This document shows positions 1 to 10,352 of a DNA stretch of 64,000 bases, one piece after another. This DNA is from Oikopleura dioica (Eukaryota; Chordata; Appendicularia; Copelata; Oikopleuridae). A model generated the notes under the pieces. It was not told the DNA's origin. It worked only from the letters and a program-made list of their open reading frames with translations, and did not search any database. Positions within the stretch are counted from its first letter, which is position 1; each line of letters opens with the position of its first letter. The DNA lies in assembly GCA_907165135.1 (NCBI GenBank), contig OU015569.1, positions 3,782,001 through 3,846,000 on the forward strand, in the 5' to 3' direction. The translations under genes were made by a program, and so were the position numbers.

Positions 1-1
1 A

Positions 2-956
2 TTTACCTCTCAGAAAATCTCTTCCGGGGAGCTACGCGACGACAACCCTGCAAAAAATGAGCCGATTATCCAATTTCTAAAGGGGAAGTCACTCAATAAG
101 TATTTCCTGACAAAAACACATTACTGGCTTGATTTCGCCGAGTACGAAATGAAACAACCTACATTCATTAATCTCATACGAGGTAGAATTTGAATTTTCT
201 TTTATTTTTCGTAGCCCGACTCTATTAAGATCCTGTCGAGTGGTTTGAGTCAAGGTACAATTTTAAAAGGAGACATCCGATTAATGTCAAGTTCGGGTTG
301 AATTCTAACATCTACTAAATTCGCCACGAATAATCTGATTAACCCCGGCGTAGACAGCGAGCATTTCTGAACGCGAAACATTTGAACGCCCAATTTCAAA
401 ATGCGTTCTTGAAGAGTTTGACGAGTGCTCGACGCGCGTCCATCAGCCCTGGCTTCTCTATCTTTGTGGAACGAGTCAGACATGCAAAGGTATCTAGAGA
501 TTGATCTATAACTTGCCATTCCAGCGCATTTGCCAAGCATTTCTTCTCTTCAGATCTGAAGTCCAAGGATAAGAAGCGGAGGAAAAAAGCCATCGAGTTT
601 ACAAAAACGAATATTGCTCAGAACTTCTACTTGATCGGACTGATGGAGGATTTCGACCTGTCTCTAAAAATGTTCGAACATGCTCTGCCGCGTTACTTCA
701 ATGGCGCCACAAAACTGATGAGCTCACACAAGGTTCAAGCCGCGATGAAAGCCTCTCAATCAGGAACGGATTTGTACTTTGCGTCAGTGGTCCTAGCGTA
801 ACACTCAAGTGCAATCCTACTGCAGCAAACATATCGTCGCTCAATCCTCTTGCTAGAAAGAGGCTAGCCACTGTTCTTGCGGATGAAATCGACGTTTTCG
901 AATACACGAAGTCATTATTCTACCAAAAAGTAAAAGACGCGAATATTAATTTATGA
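2..956 (+). CDS. Heparan sulfate / uronyl 2-O-sulfotransferase family protein, C-terminal part
   Basis: Golgi enzyme family that moves sulfate from PAPS to the 2-O position of uronic acids in glycosaminoglycans. The 5' end lies outside the window. Exons that keep frame: 2-182, 230-285, 354-489, 554-732, 810-956. The protein shows LDFAEYEMKQPTFINLIRD, then PVEWFESRYNF, matching the conserved INxIRDPVE and YYF block of HS2ST/UST. It then has a CVLEEFDEC...CGTSQTC cysteine block and NFYLIGLMEDF...ALPRYFNGATKL, matching the family FLVGVTEE...LPRFFRGATEL segment. The C terminus (residues after KCNPTAANIS) resembles the family tail. The intron 733-809 was chosen because shorter options would be under 30 nt. 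HS2ST and UST cannot be separated from this fragment. Confidence 0.8.
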
Positions 957-1598
957 AAATGCAAAAAAGTATACTTCTTCAATGTACATCAGATATAGAT
1001 ATGCAAACATAGCATATTCCTCCGAAAACTTATTTAGCCCATTTATGATATTAAAACGTGCAATACATATTATCAACAATTCAAAACTTGAGCGTTTATT
1101 CAAGAAAATTTGACAGCTTCGATCACATGCATGCGTTGAGTTTTCAATCTTGGAGTAGATTGTGAGCGATAAATGACAGCCCAGATTGAAATATTTACAG
1201 TGCTGATTATTTCACGTCAAAAGCAGATTTGGATATAAGCAGAAAGTCAATCAAAGAAATGTGTAGTTACTGTTTCATTCTCGTGTCTAAAGCACTTTGT
1301 TTTTGAAATAAACGCAGGAGGTTCTTGTTTAATCTGTCATCTGGTAAGATTTTTTCCGGCAGAGGCTGTATCCGACACTTGAGAACTAATGATTGCTTTA
1401 TTGCTTCCAAAGCTGGTTATCGACAAACTCGAGAGCTGCTGGAAAAGCCATTGAAATTCAGGTTGCTTGATTGAAATTTCCATCAGACTCACTTCATTCC
1501 TGATCAGTGACTAACTCATTCTGTTTTTCTGTGTTCATTTATAGAATTTTCTCGTGTTTTTTATTTAAAATCAAATAAAAAAGTACGATGCAAATAAC
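957..1598. other. Intergenic, AT-rich
   Basis: This stretch follows the sulfotransferase stop codon. I see no open frame with coding character on either strand and no RNA gene; it presumably holds the 3' UTR. Confidence 0.6.
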
Positions 1599-2220
1599 TA
1601 ACGCCTGAACGTACGAACTTTTTTTCCTGCTGATTCAGCAGTGCTGAACGCATATTGCGCAGATTTCTGCGCAGCACCTTTAGAGCGCTCTAGCGACGAT
1701 TGTGGTCGAGATTTGAAAAATCAAAAGCTACCAAAATATAGCTCAGACGCGAACGAACAAGCCAATAATAGTTTGAAATCCTAACCCTAACCAGAACCTC
1801 GCTAAAAATAGTGATTTCTAAAGTAACCCGAAAATGAACCAGTTTTTTCCATTTTTATTCTATTTCATTAATCTCAAATACAAATGAACAAAATAGATAT
1901 TTATGATTAAATTTATATTTGATCTGATGTAGAAATCCGATAAAACGCCGAAAAAAATATTTTTATCGAAAGAAAAATTAATGCAAAACTGTTAAAATGC
2001 TAACAAAACATTATTCGAAAAAATCGGAAATTTTCGTTCTGAAGCCAATTTTTTATCCTGATGTCAAATTTTTTTTTTCGATGCCAGATTCGGATTCCTC
2101 ATCGAAAAAGAGCTCCTAAAGTGGGGGTCCATTTGAAATTTTGGTCAAGCAAAGAATGAGATATCGAGCTTTAAAGGGGCTCTGCGCAGAAATCTGCGCA
2201 ATATGCGTTCAAGCGTTAAC
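1599..2220. mobile_element. Terminal-inverted-repeat element (MITE-like)
   Basis: The left arm carries GAACGCATATTGCGCAGATT at about 1646 and the right arm carries its reverse complement at about 2181-2207; each arm also contains the internal palindrome GCGCAGA-TT-TCTGCGC. Short outer repeats (TAACGCCTGAACG on the left, CGTTCAAGCGTTA on the right) mark the probable ends. The interior has no coding capacity, but does carry CCTAACCCTAACC at about 1776-1790, two telomere-like units. Target duplication is not clear, so exact ends are approximate. Confidence 0.6.
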
Positions 2221-2362
2221 ATCGGACGGGCATAAATTTTATCATTTTTTTCGCAAGAAAGATTGTTTAAATTAACGTGTTTACAGATTTATTGGCAGCT
2301 TGTTATATGTACAGATAATTTTAGTGGTTTTTGAAGGGGTAGATGAGAGTTGCTGTGGATGT

Positions 2363-2581
2363 TCAGATGAGAAGATTTCCCTCTGAGTATTTCTTGCGCT
2401 CTTTAGAACGGCGGCTGTAGACGTAGGAGTAAAGCATCACTGCGGCAGCAACGGAGACGACAAAGAGTCCAATAGGAACGATCTTTTGCCAGTCTAGAGC
2501 GGTTTCACAAATGAAAGTTTTAGAATAGCACGAAGACTTGTGCCAGTCTCTCACCATCTTGCGCGTTAATTTCCCTTTCAA
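2363..2581 (-). CDS. Small single-pass membrane protein, unknown
   Basis: A 72-residue open frame. Residues about 35-53 (VPIGLFVVSVAAAVMLYSYV) form one clear membrane helix followed at once by a basic stretch (SRRSKERKK), which predicts a lumenal or outside N terminus and a cytosolic tail. Two cysteines lie before the helix. The start could be the first Met or the second (MVRDWH). I do not recognise the family. A second open frame just upstream on the same strand (2587-2847), with a hydrophobic N terminus, might be an upstream exon but no join could be shown. Confidence 0.4.
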   Translation of the reverse strand: MKGKLTRKMVRDWHKSSCYSKTFICETALDWQKIVPIGLFVVSVAAAVMLYSYVYSRRSKERKKYSEGNLLI

Positions 2582-4185
2582 ACGTGTTATTTTATGGGGC
2601 TAGATCCTAAAATAGATGCTTGCTGAAGAGAGCGGAATGCGGCATTCCGAATGCCCCAAATGCAAAGGGGAATTTTAGTCGGGCAGCCACAAGCGGACGT
2701 GTCACGGGGAACTGATAACTGCACGCGCGAGTTAAGAAAATAGGTCGCTTGAGCTTCCACTTTGGCATTCTGTGGCTCAAGAAACTCCACATCGGCAGGT
2801 GTTAGGGACAGAAGGCCACTTATTAAAAACTTATATTTTAGAGTCAACTTTCAATTTCACCCGGGAAGCAACGAGAGACACCTCTAATCTATAATCAAGC
2901 CGACATGTCATAAAGTTTTTAATAAAAATTGAATTAACAACCCACGAGAACGGTGAGATCAGCAGGCAGACAAGACTCACCTCACCCTACCCGCGTGTGA
3001 GCGCAAAAATGTTGTAATTGTCATTTGCGGCCAATTCCACTGACCAAAACCGAAAATCGCCGTTTATCTCTTCTGACGAAAACGTTCGAGGACGAAAAGT
3101 CAGTGGCGAACTTCCACAAAGTTTGTCCGCCCCATTAAAAATATATTTATTGCTGTCACAGGAACTATCAAGAATATAAAGTGTCGATCCTCAAAAAGTG
3201 CCTTTTGAACTTTTCCAGGTCAGAGTTTGTTCTTTCTGATTGAGATTTATTGCTGCTAAGAACGAACGCTTATTCACAATCTATCGTCATTCATACGCAA
3301 TTCTGCATCATCCTAGCTTACATCGTAAAGTCATTTCTACCGAAAAAACTTAACGAAAAATCTTTCAAAAGAGCCGAGAAATGTTAAGGAGAAAAAAGCC
3401 AAAGTACGCGAAGAGTGGTTATTGTGACGTTTAACTTTCCAAATATAGATGCCCTTTGATGTTGTCACTTGAGTTGAACTCTCTAATTACGTTGATTGAA
3501 AAAGGGACTCGTAACCGCTGCCGTGTCTAAGTGAGCATCGAGTGAGTGAGCTCTGAAGTGACACCTACCCTCGGCATGACCTTTCTCGCTTCTCAGCGAT
3601 TCATGGTTCTGGAGAAGGAACATAAGTTCTGATAAATCAGAAATCTATTTTTGAGAAATTACGCTTCGTTTGACGTAGCATCCTCATAAACCCGTCAGCG
3701 TGATTGATTCCGCTCGGCTGTTCTTTGCCATTGAGCACCAGAACATCAAGAACAAACTAGCGGCAAAAGTTCAACTCATAAAGAACCAAAAGGTTCTCGA
3801 AAATGTAGCTAGATCTGTTTGAGTTTCATAGACGTGAAAGTGGCTGATCTGTAGATTTACCGTAAAACGGCGGGGAAAGTTAAGTTGTGGGCGGAAGTGG
3901 CTAGAGGAAGTTTTAGATTCCGAAGCTGTCAAGACCTGCCGAAAGTCTTCGATAGACTGGCAAATCAACATTGAATAAGAAGTCATAAATTTGTGGATTT
4001 CCGCTTCTATTAAATAATAATATTAAATAATACGTCTTTCTATTAAATGAGTCAAAACTACTCGCAATTACGGAGCTCAGTTCGACAAAATCGGAAAGGG
4101 AAACCAAGGGGCAAGCGCAAGGGTTTCTATTTCGCGCGAGTAAGCGTAAAATAACACTCCCAGACTCGGCAAAAGTCAAAACTCT
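2582..4185. other. Intergenic
   Basis: Holds an 86-codon minus-strand frame (2587-2847, hydrophobic start, no recognisable domain) and an 88-codon minus-strand frame (3913-4179) that has no homology I can see. Neither shows clear splice-linked coding structure. Otherwise AT-rich sequence. Confidence 0.4.
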
Positions 4186-4800
4186 TTATTTTCGCGTGAC
4201 GTGCCCGCCTTGCGAAAGGTTAGATAAGCGAGTGAAACCGTCTCCTGGAAATGTTGTTGACTGGTTGACCTCTGCCGGCAGTTCCGCCACTTCGAGCCCA
4301 TCTGACCTTGAGCCGAACTCGATGACAATTTCAGCCGGCGTGTATCCAGGCAAATTTCGATCTTGGCCGCTTCAAGACTCAGCCATTTCACTTCTCAAAT
4401 CGGAAATCGTCTTGAAGCATTCCTGAATTCTTCATTTCCGCCTCCAGTTCGGGAAAGTATTCAAACTCGTTCCTCACGTTCTCGTAAAGGAAATATGAAT
4501 CGTCACTAGACGAAGAACTTGAGTAGTCACTCAAATGGGTTTATCACGTTTTCGCCACGCGGGAATGGTCATGAGCGAGTACATTCTGGAGTTGGCCAGA
4601 GTTTAGTCGCAGTATCTTTATTTCTACTTGCTTTATTTTAATATGTTCAGAATGTTTTTAGATAAAGAAATCTGTCTTATCGTTAACTTTCAACTAAAGT
4701 GATAATTTCGAACGAAAAAAAAGACTTCTAAATTTAAAGTTTAAACCCTTTCCCCAGAATAATCATCAAGCTGGTAATCTTCGTCGTCAAAATTATCCAT
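4186..4800 (-). CDS. Small acidic protein, unknown
   Basis: Four exons keep frame: 4747-4800, 4548-4585, 4392-4517 and 4186-4369, giving 133 residues. The N terminus is strongly acidic (MDNFDDEDYQLDDYSGE), followed by a Ser-rich run (SSSSDDSYF) and a hydrophilic C terminus. No domain, signal peptide or membrane segment is visible. The 30-nt intron 4518-4547 and the 22-nt intron 4370-4391 are extremely short. The second could instead be a different, non-canonical join, because in-frame reading on the 3' side (PGYTPAEIVIEF...VTRK) is clear but the junction is not unique. I do not recognise the family. Confidence 0.45.
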
Positions 4801-6569
4801 TTCGTTTAACGAGTTGATTTGATATTCTTCTTATCGACAGATGTTTATTCTCTGGTTTTTTTCTATCAATGGGGCCAATTGAAAGCCGAAATTATTTTAT
4901 TCACTGAAGACTAAAATTTATTTTGCTTTTTTCAAGTTTATAGTTGCTGCGGGGAAAATTCGGAATCATCTTTTGAACGGGAAGCTAATACAGTGCGACA
5001 CCTGAGGAGCGCGGGCGCCCTCGCCAAAAAAATTCAAGCAATCTAGGCTAAAAATGATAAAATAAAAACGAAATTGGATAGACGGATGAGCTTACAAGTA
5101 ACGTGTTCGCGTAAGTCGTTGTTGATAGCGTCGGATCGTTCTAGCAACACGTTTATTCAGTAGTTTTACGGTCACAAATCAGCGTTCAACCTGTTGGAAG
5201 CGGTTAAATCTAAACATGCAAATCCACAAATCCGCAGTTATTTGTTTATTAAAATAAAATATAGAGAATTTTTAAAATTATATTTTTAATAAAAAGGTTG
5301 AGTCAGCAAATAGCAAATAATTGTGCAGTTTCATGACCATTTTTCAGACCCTAGTTTTAGGAGATATGGAATCGTTCCTTATTTAGATAAATAAGCATAG
5401 AGTGTAACTGACAAAAACGCGAAGAGAGACAATTTCGAACGTGTCATTTGATTAATTTGATAGACAACGAATAAGCAGAATAATTTTGGCTAGCTGGCGA
5501 CAGCTACCAGCCGTCTTTTCAATTCTTCAAAAAATAAGAAAGAACGAGGAAAATCAAAAATCGCCTTCAGACGCCGGGTAAACAAAGCTTTCGAAAATAT
5601 TTTGCTCCGTTTCAAAGCTGAGCACATGGAAAGCGACGCTCTATTAGAATGGCACTTTCAGCCGAGTCTGCACATTCTGAGTAAACTTCTTCAAGTCTTC
5701 ACCTGACGACACATACGACTTCATTCGCATACGCTTTGTCATTTATTTCGCAAGGCGAAAAATACCTTCACGAGTTCTTGATTTGTTGCACGCTGATTTG
5801 GGTTCGTCTGGGTACCTTTTACTTTCATTCTATCTTTATTTGCATGCACGCCTTAACAATTATTGATCCCTCAACAGTCGTAAATAGTTCTTACTAAAAA
5901 TATAACGAATAGGTTAAATAACAAGAAGTAGAAATGACGATGAATGATCTTCCGATGAAGTCGTTGTTGATCTCATTTACTTGGACGACAACAAGCGACA
6001 TTGACGCTAATAGCGATGACCAGGGAGTTGAGAAGAATGGATGGCTTCCCTGAAGTACTGGATTTGCGCTGCTTTATCGCACGTTTATCGGCAAAGCAGT
6101 ACTAACTACAGTAGCGCAGGGAGACCTGGAACTGACAAGCAGCTTTCAGCAATATTCGACATTCAATTTTGATAATCACCTGTCATACAGTGCGTTACTG
6201 ATTGATAGTACAGATTGATGATGATACTTTTCAGAATGAAAAATGCGACAAGCGATGGTTCTGTTTATTTCTGTTGGCGAAGTGATTCAAGACAGGAGTT
6301 CATCAATTGACTAGAAATTGAAAGCTTCTGTCGCTTTGTCTCTATAACATAACAAGTTGAAGGGCGATTCGTCAAGCTCAAGGAACATCGATTTATCTCC
6401 TCGTTACGAACAGAATTTATCGAGTAGACGTGATGATGCTTCTTTTTCGTCGTTTTTCTTTGACTCAATTCAAATTTTCGACTGTACCATCCAACCATTC
6501 GCAATTTTGCCAAAGGGCGTCTGATGGCCAAACCTTCGAGTTCGAATTTCCAACTTCGAAGTTAACTAA
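4801..6569. other. Intergenic
   Basis: Only short, low-quality frames are present, the longest being an 88-codon minus-strand frame at 6265-6531 with no recognisable feature. I see no RNA gene. The right end runs into the duplicated CENP-A promoter block. Confidence 0.5.
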
Positions 6570-6694
6570 GGGGTGGCCTTGAAAACTCCAACCTTTTAGG
6601 ATTCATAAGCGATAATCCTTTCGATAGCTTTTTGATGGTGTTGTTATCGGCGCGCTAAAATGAATCTAGAAATGGTGCGCTCGCTGAAAATCTA

Positions 6695-6805
6695 CGGGGG
6701 TGTCTTTCAACAACGACCGGGCTGATTTGCATGATTGACCAATCACAGCACAGAATAATGCTTCATGATGGGAATCGCCCCGGTCGTTATTGAAAGATCC
6801 CCCCG
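6695..6805. mobile_element. 111-bp MITE with TA target duplication
   Basis: The ends are imperfect inverted repeats of about 28 bp: CGGGGGTGTCTTTCAACAAC... on the left and ...GTTATTGAAAGATCCCCCCG on the right. The flanking dinucleotide TA is present on both sides (6693-6694 and 6806-6807), but only once at the matching place in the paralogous promoter near 53410. That comparison gives the exact borders. The size and TA duplication fit a Tc1/mariner-type non-autonomous element; family assignment is inference. Confidence 0.85.
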
Positions 6806-6893
6806 TAGAAATCGGCCTGCCCTGGATCAAACCATTTGCACGCTGCTCCCTGGTTGGCGCGCTAAGAGAAAAATTCTCTAGATTTGGGAGGTA

Positions 6894-8283
6894 ACGTACC
6901 CCCTAGCTCGCTCACATTTTGTGAACATTTTTCCCTTTTTCGCTTAGTTAAACTCCAACAAGACCCCCCTTGGTCGCTCGCTTTTTGTTACCAAGATCCG
7001 TTGGTCGCTTTCCTTCTTTTGCATTCTACGACCCCTTGTTCGCCCTCCTTGGTTTCGACGGCGCACCTTTGCTCGCCCGCCTTTCTCCGTCATTTATCCC
7101 TTGTTCGCTCCTGAAGCCCCGCGAGAACGCTTTATAACGCGTAGCTCATTTTCTTTTTCACTTTTAAAAGGCTTTTTAACTCGTAGAATGGTCTCAAAAT
7201 TCGATTTTCATGATTTTTTCCAAGCAAACTTATTTTTTTATGCTCTTTCACGTCCATTTTGTCAAATTTTCATATCTTATTAATAAGAAGAAATTTGGAC
7301 ACTCCATTTTAAGTAAACATAAGTACTCGAAATACATGGATTGAAACTTTTCGAGAGTTGCAAATTTTGATTAATTTTTCCGAGCTGAGCTGAGCTGAGC
7401 TGACCTGCGAAAAAATTTCTCTGAGCTGAGCTGAGCTGAGCTGGCCTACTTCGGAGGTTTCTGAGCTGAGCTGAGCTGAGCTGGCCTTTTTCAGAGGTCA
7501 TTAAGCTGAGCTGAGCTGATCAGACCTTTTGTTTAAGAGAGTGGAGCTGAGCTGAGCTGAGCGGACCCTAATTAGAGCTGAGCTGAGCTGAGCTGTTTTT
7601 TACTGTTTTTTGGTAGTAAAATTGTATTCAAATCATTGAGCTGAGCTGAGCTTAGCTAAGTGATAATCGTCTGAGCTGAGCTGAGCTGAGCAGAACAGAT
7701 CATGTTCGAAAATAATGGAGCTGAGCTGAGCTGAGCTGAGTGAAAATTGTCTGAGCTGAGCTGAGCAGATCAGATCATTTTCCAAAATCACTGAGCTGAG
7801 CGACTGCTCAGCTCACTCAGCTCAGCAAATTTGCAACTCTGGAACCAGTGTCAACATGAAGATTCGACTATTTTGAGTATAAATGTACATATAAAGTCAA
7901 ACTATCAAGTTTACGGCATAATACAGCGTTGCTACAAGATATAAAAATTGGACGCTTTAAAAAGAGGAAATGAAGTCTAGTTACTGTCAAAATATTCATG
8001 AAAATGAAAAATATAGTTCCCTATGAAAAGCTTGAGTCGAAAGTACAGTAAGAGCTGTAAGAGCGACCCAAGCCGAGCTAGGCTTTGGCGGTCTCCCGGC
8101 GAACAAGGGATAAATGGGTGAGGAGGAGCGAACAAGGGCGCGCGAGGTAAAAAGAAGGATGGCGACTAATGGAGCGCGCTGAAAGAAGAATGAGAGCGAG
8201 CAAGGGGACTTTGATAAAATTTAACTAAGCGAGCAAGGGAAAAATGCTCACAAAATGTGAGCGAGCTAGGGGGGGGGGTACGT
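6894..8283. mobile_element. 1.39-kb foldback element with AGCTG array, TA target duplication
   Basis: Both ends read ACGTACCCCC...CTAGCTCGCTCACATTTTG in opposite orientation, and the inverted repeats continue with decay for about 250 bp. TA flanks both sides (6892-6893 and 8284-8285) and is single in the paralogous CENP-A promoter. The centre (about 7381-7826) is a pentanucleotide array. No protein is encoded. It sits between the promoter and the first exon region of CENP-A copy 1. Confidence 0.85.
7381..7826. repeat. (GAGCT)n pentanucleotide clusters
   Basis: About ten clusters of 3-5 copies of the 5-mer GAGCT/AGCTG, separated by 20-40 bp of unique AT-rich sequence. The last part (about 7799-7826) switches to the reverse complement, so the array can fold on itself. 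It occupies the middle of the 1.39-kb inserted element. Confidence 0.9.
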
Positions 8284-8387
8284 TATACAATTCTCTAGAT
8301 TTGGGAGGTATAAGAACCGGAGCGACGCAGCCAGGCCAATCAGTCGCAAACTTAACTCGCTCAGAAGAAAACTTTCAGAAATAAAAA

Positions 8388-10352
8388 ATGGCGCGACAAA
8401 AGTCTCCACCAAAGAAGAGGCCAGGAAAGCCAGGATCCAAAGTCAACAAAGAGATTATGGAACTCCAGAAAACAACCAACCTGCTCATGAGAAAGATGCC
8501 CTTCCAACGAGTGGTCCGAGAGGTAAATCTAGAATCTAGTCGAAACAGTAATACTTTTCCTTTAGGTTGTCAACGATCTTCGGCCTGGAAACGACTATCG
8601 ATGGCAGTCGCAGGCACTCCTCTGCCTCCAAGGTAATTTAGCACCGTCTTCTGTATTAAGGCTATAACCTCTCTTTTGGCCTCTCTGGAAAACGGACTTC
8701 CCTTGGTCGATTTCAAAAATTTAAAGGGCAAACATACTTGTTTTCTCCTAAAGAATTCAAAAAAGCCATCAAAAAATACTTTTCTCTGGTAATTTTTTGC
8801 TCTAGAATCATTCAAAAATCGCCGATCGGTTTTCCGAGAAAACCAGAAGCTCTGAGGTAAAATAAATCCGACAATGTTATTTAGTAAAGCATATTCTATG
8901 ATCCCTCTGGAAAAAATTTCAAGAAATTGTGTAAATTATGATTCTAGTTCTCTCTTCTTTTAAATCTCTTTTGTTTATAGACTGACGCTTGAGATCCGCG
9001 CAGCCAATCAAAGCGCGATGAATCGCTTGACTCACACGCTCGCCAACAGCGCTCTCTTTTTGGCCTGGAGGATAGCACTCCGCGCAGCGCGTCCACGCGC
9101 ATTTTTATCCTCAGGTGCTAGTACTAACATGGCCCTAGAATGAAAATTTGAAGAGATTTCGAAGATTTTTTCCATAGGGATTGTAGAGAAGGCTTTAATC
9201 TATTAATTGATCAAAAAAAAATCTACCTCTGTAATGGTAAAATTCTTCGGAAAACCGATCGGCGTTTTTTAAATGATTGTAAAGTCGAAATTTCAAAAGA
9301 AAAATTAATTTTTGATCGCATTTCTGAAATCTACGATAGATTTTGAGTATATGAGTCTTTTTAATTTTTGAAATCGACCAAGGGTAGTCGGTTTTCCGAA
9401 GAGGCCAAAAGAGAGGTTATAGCCTTAAGGATATACCCGATAAAATTGAACTTTTATAGCGCCGAAATGCGACGTAGGATCATTTTTATTATAAAAGCAA
9501 TTCTACCGTAAAATGCACGTAGAACTCAAATCTGGTACTTTTTTTATATTTTTTCATTAGAATTTTTCTCTTTAGAGCGATTTCAAATCTTACTCTCTCG
9601 ATTTCTCGAAATTTTTGGTATAAATCGGTCGAGATTTTTCGATAGAAAAGTTCTTTAGACCGTTATCTACAATCTTGATGGTTTACTTTTCCTTAATTCC
9701 GAAAAAAAACGATTCTAGAGCCATTTCACTGAGGGCTACTCAGCGCGTGAAAGCTCTACAAAGCGGCGCGCTGGGTGCTCGCTCACTCGACTCCTCTTTT
9801 CTGAGAGAAAGTGCGTGGTTGAGCGCACCGCTCTGATTGGTAGCACGCGAAAAAGCGCGCAGAGAAGAAAAACAAGTGTATAAAAGAGGAGAACACTAGA
9901 ATGAAAATTCGATCGGGTTAAAGAATTTGATCCCATCAATTTTGTAGGTTAGCATTATTCCAATACAGAACACGGGTCAGTTTTAGCGATTTAGTGGAAA
10001 AATTTCGAGAAATCGAGAGAGTTCGTTTTCAAATCGCTCTAGAGAGAAAAATTATGATGAAAATTTTTAAAAAAGTACCAGAATTGAATTTTACGCAAAA
10101 TTTTAGATAGGATTGCTTTTGAAATAAAAATGATCCGACTTCATATTTAGGCGCTATGAATGTTCGATTTTATCGGGTATATCCTTAATCTCTCAACTTA
10201 CAATTTCAGAAGCGACAGAGGCCTTCATTATCACAACTTATGAAGTCGCCAACCTGTTCGCCCTTCACTCCAAGCGCGTCACCATCATGAAGAAAGACTT
10301 GGACCTTGTCAAAGCTGTCGCGCAAGTCAACCTCAATGGAATCAAAGAGTAA
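8388..10352 (+). CDS. CENPA: Centromeric histone H3 (CENP-A), copy 1
   Basis: Histone fold protein that replaces H3 in centromeric nucleosomes. Exons 8388-8522, 8566-8632 and 10210-10352 give 114 residues. The short tail lacks the ARTKQ/ARKS marks of canonical H3. The core starts at about residue 35 (MPFQRVVREV). Loop 1 is longer than in H3 and is followed by DYRWQSQALLCLQEATEAF, which matches the CENP-A hallmark FNWQAQALLALQEAAEAF, including the Trp. The end is KRVTIMKKDLDLVKA. Canonical H3 genes usually lack introns and have longer tails, so this is not a replication histone. Intron 2 (8633-10209) holds two back-to-back transposable elements absent from copy 2. Splicing across ~1.6 kb is unusual for this gene-dense genome. 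Confidence 0.88.
8660..9424. mobile_element. Non-autonomous TTAA element A (765 bp)
   Basis: Inverted ends of about 60 bp begin GGCTATAACCTCTCTTTTGG and finish with its complement. TTAA precedes (8656-8659) and follows (9425-9428) the element. The intron of CENP-A copy 2 carries a single TTAA (52951-52954) at the same place. A TTAA target is the signature of piggyBac-type transposition; no transposase is encoded here. Confidence 0.88.
9429..10184. mobile_element. Non-autonomous TTAA element B (756 bp)
   Basis: Starts GGATATACCCGATAAAAT and ends with the inverse; the inverted arms extend about 200 bp, through blocks such as AGAGCGATTT and CGATTTCTCGAAATTTTT. It shares the TTAA at 9425-9428 with element A and has TTAA at 10185-10188. 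It therefore landed in the flanking TTAA of element A, or the reverse. The interior is non-coding. Confidence 0.88.

Larger units (their letters stand above)
6570..8387 (+). promoter_or_regulatory. Promoter of CENP-A copy 1, split by two elements
   Basis: After removing the two insertions (6695-6805 and 6894-8283) this sequence aligns to the region upstream of CENP-A copy 2 at 53223-53545, read on the other strand. A TTGGCGCGC motif at 6854-6862, resembling an E2F site, is kept in all three promoter copies of the window. The block AATTCTCTAGATTTGGGAGG occurs twice here, on either side of the large element, and also twice in tandem in copy 2. The E2F reading is inference from motif likeness. 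Confidence 0.6.

Noticed and set aside
6884-7283. Plus-strand frames of 60-76 codons.
   Set aside because: They lie in the inverted arm of the inserted foldback element.
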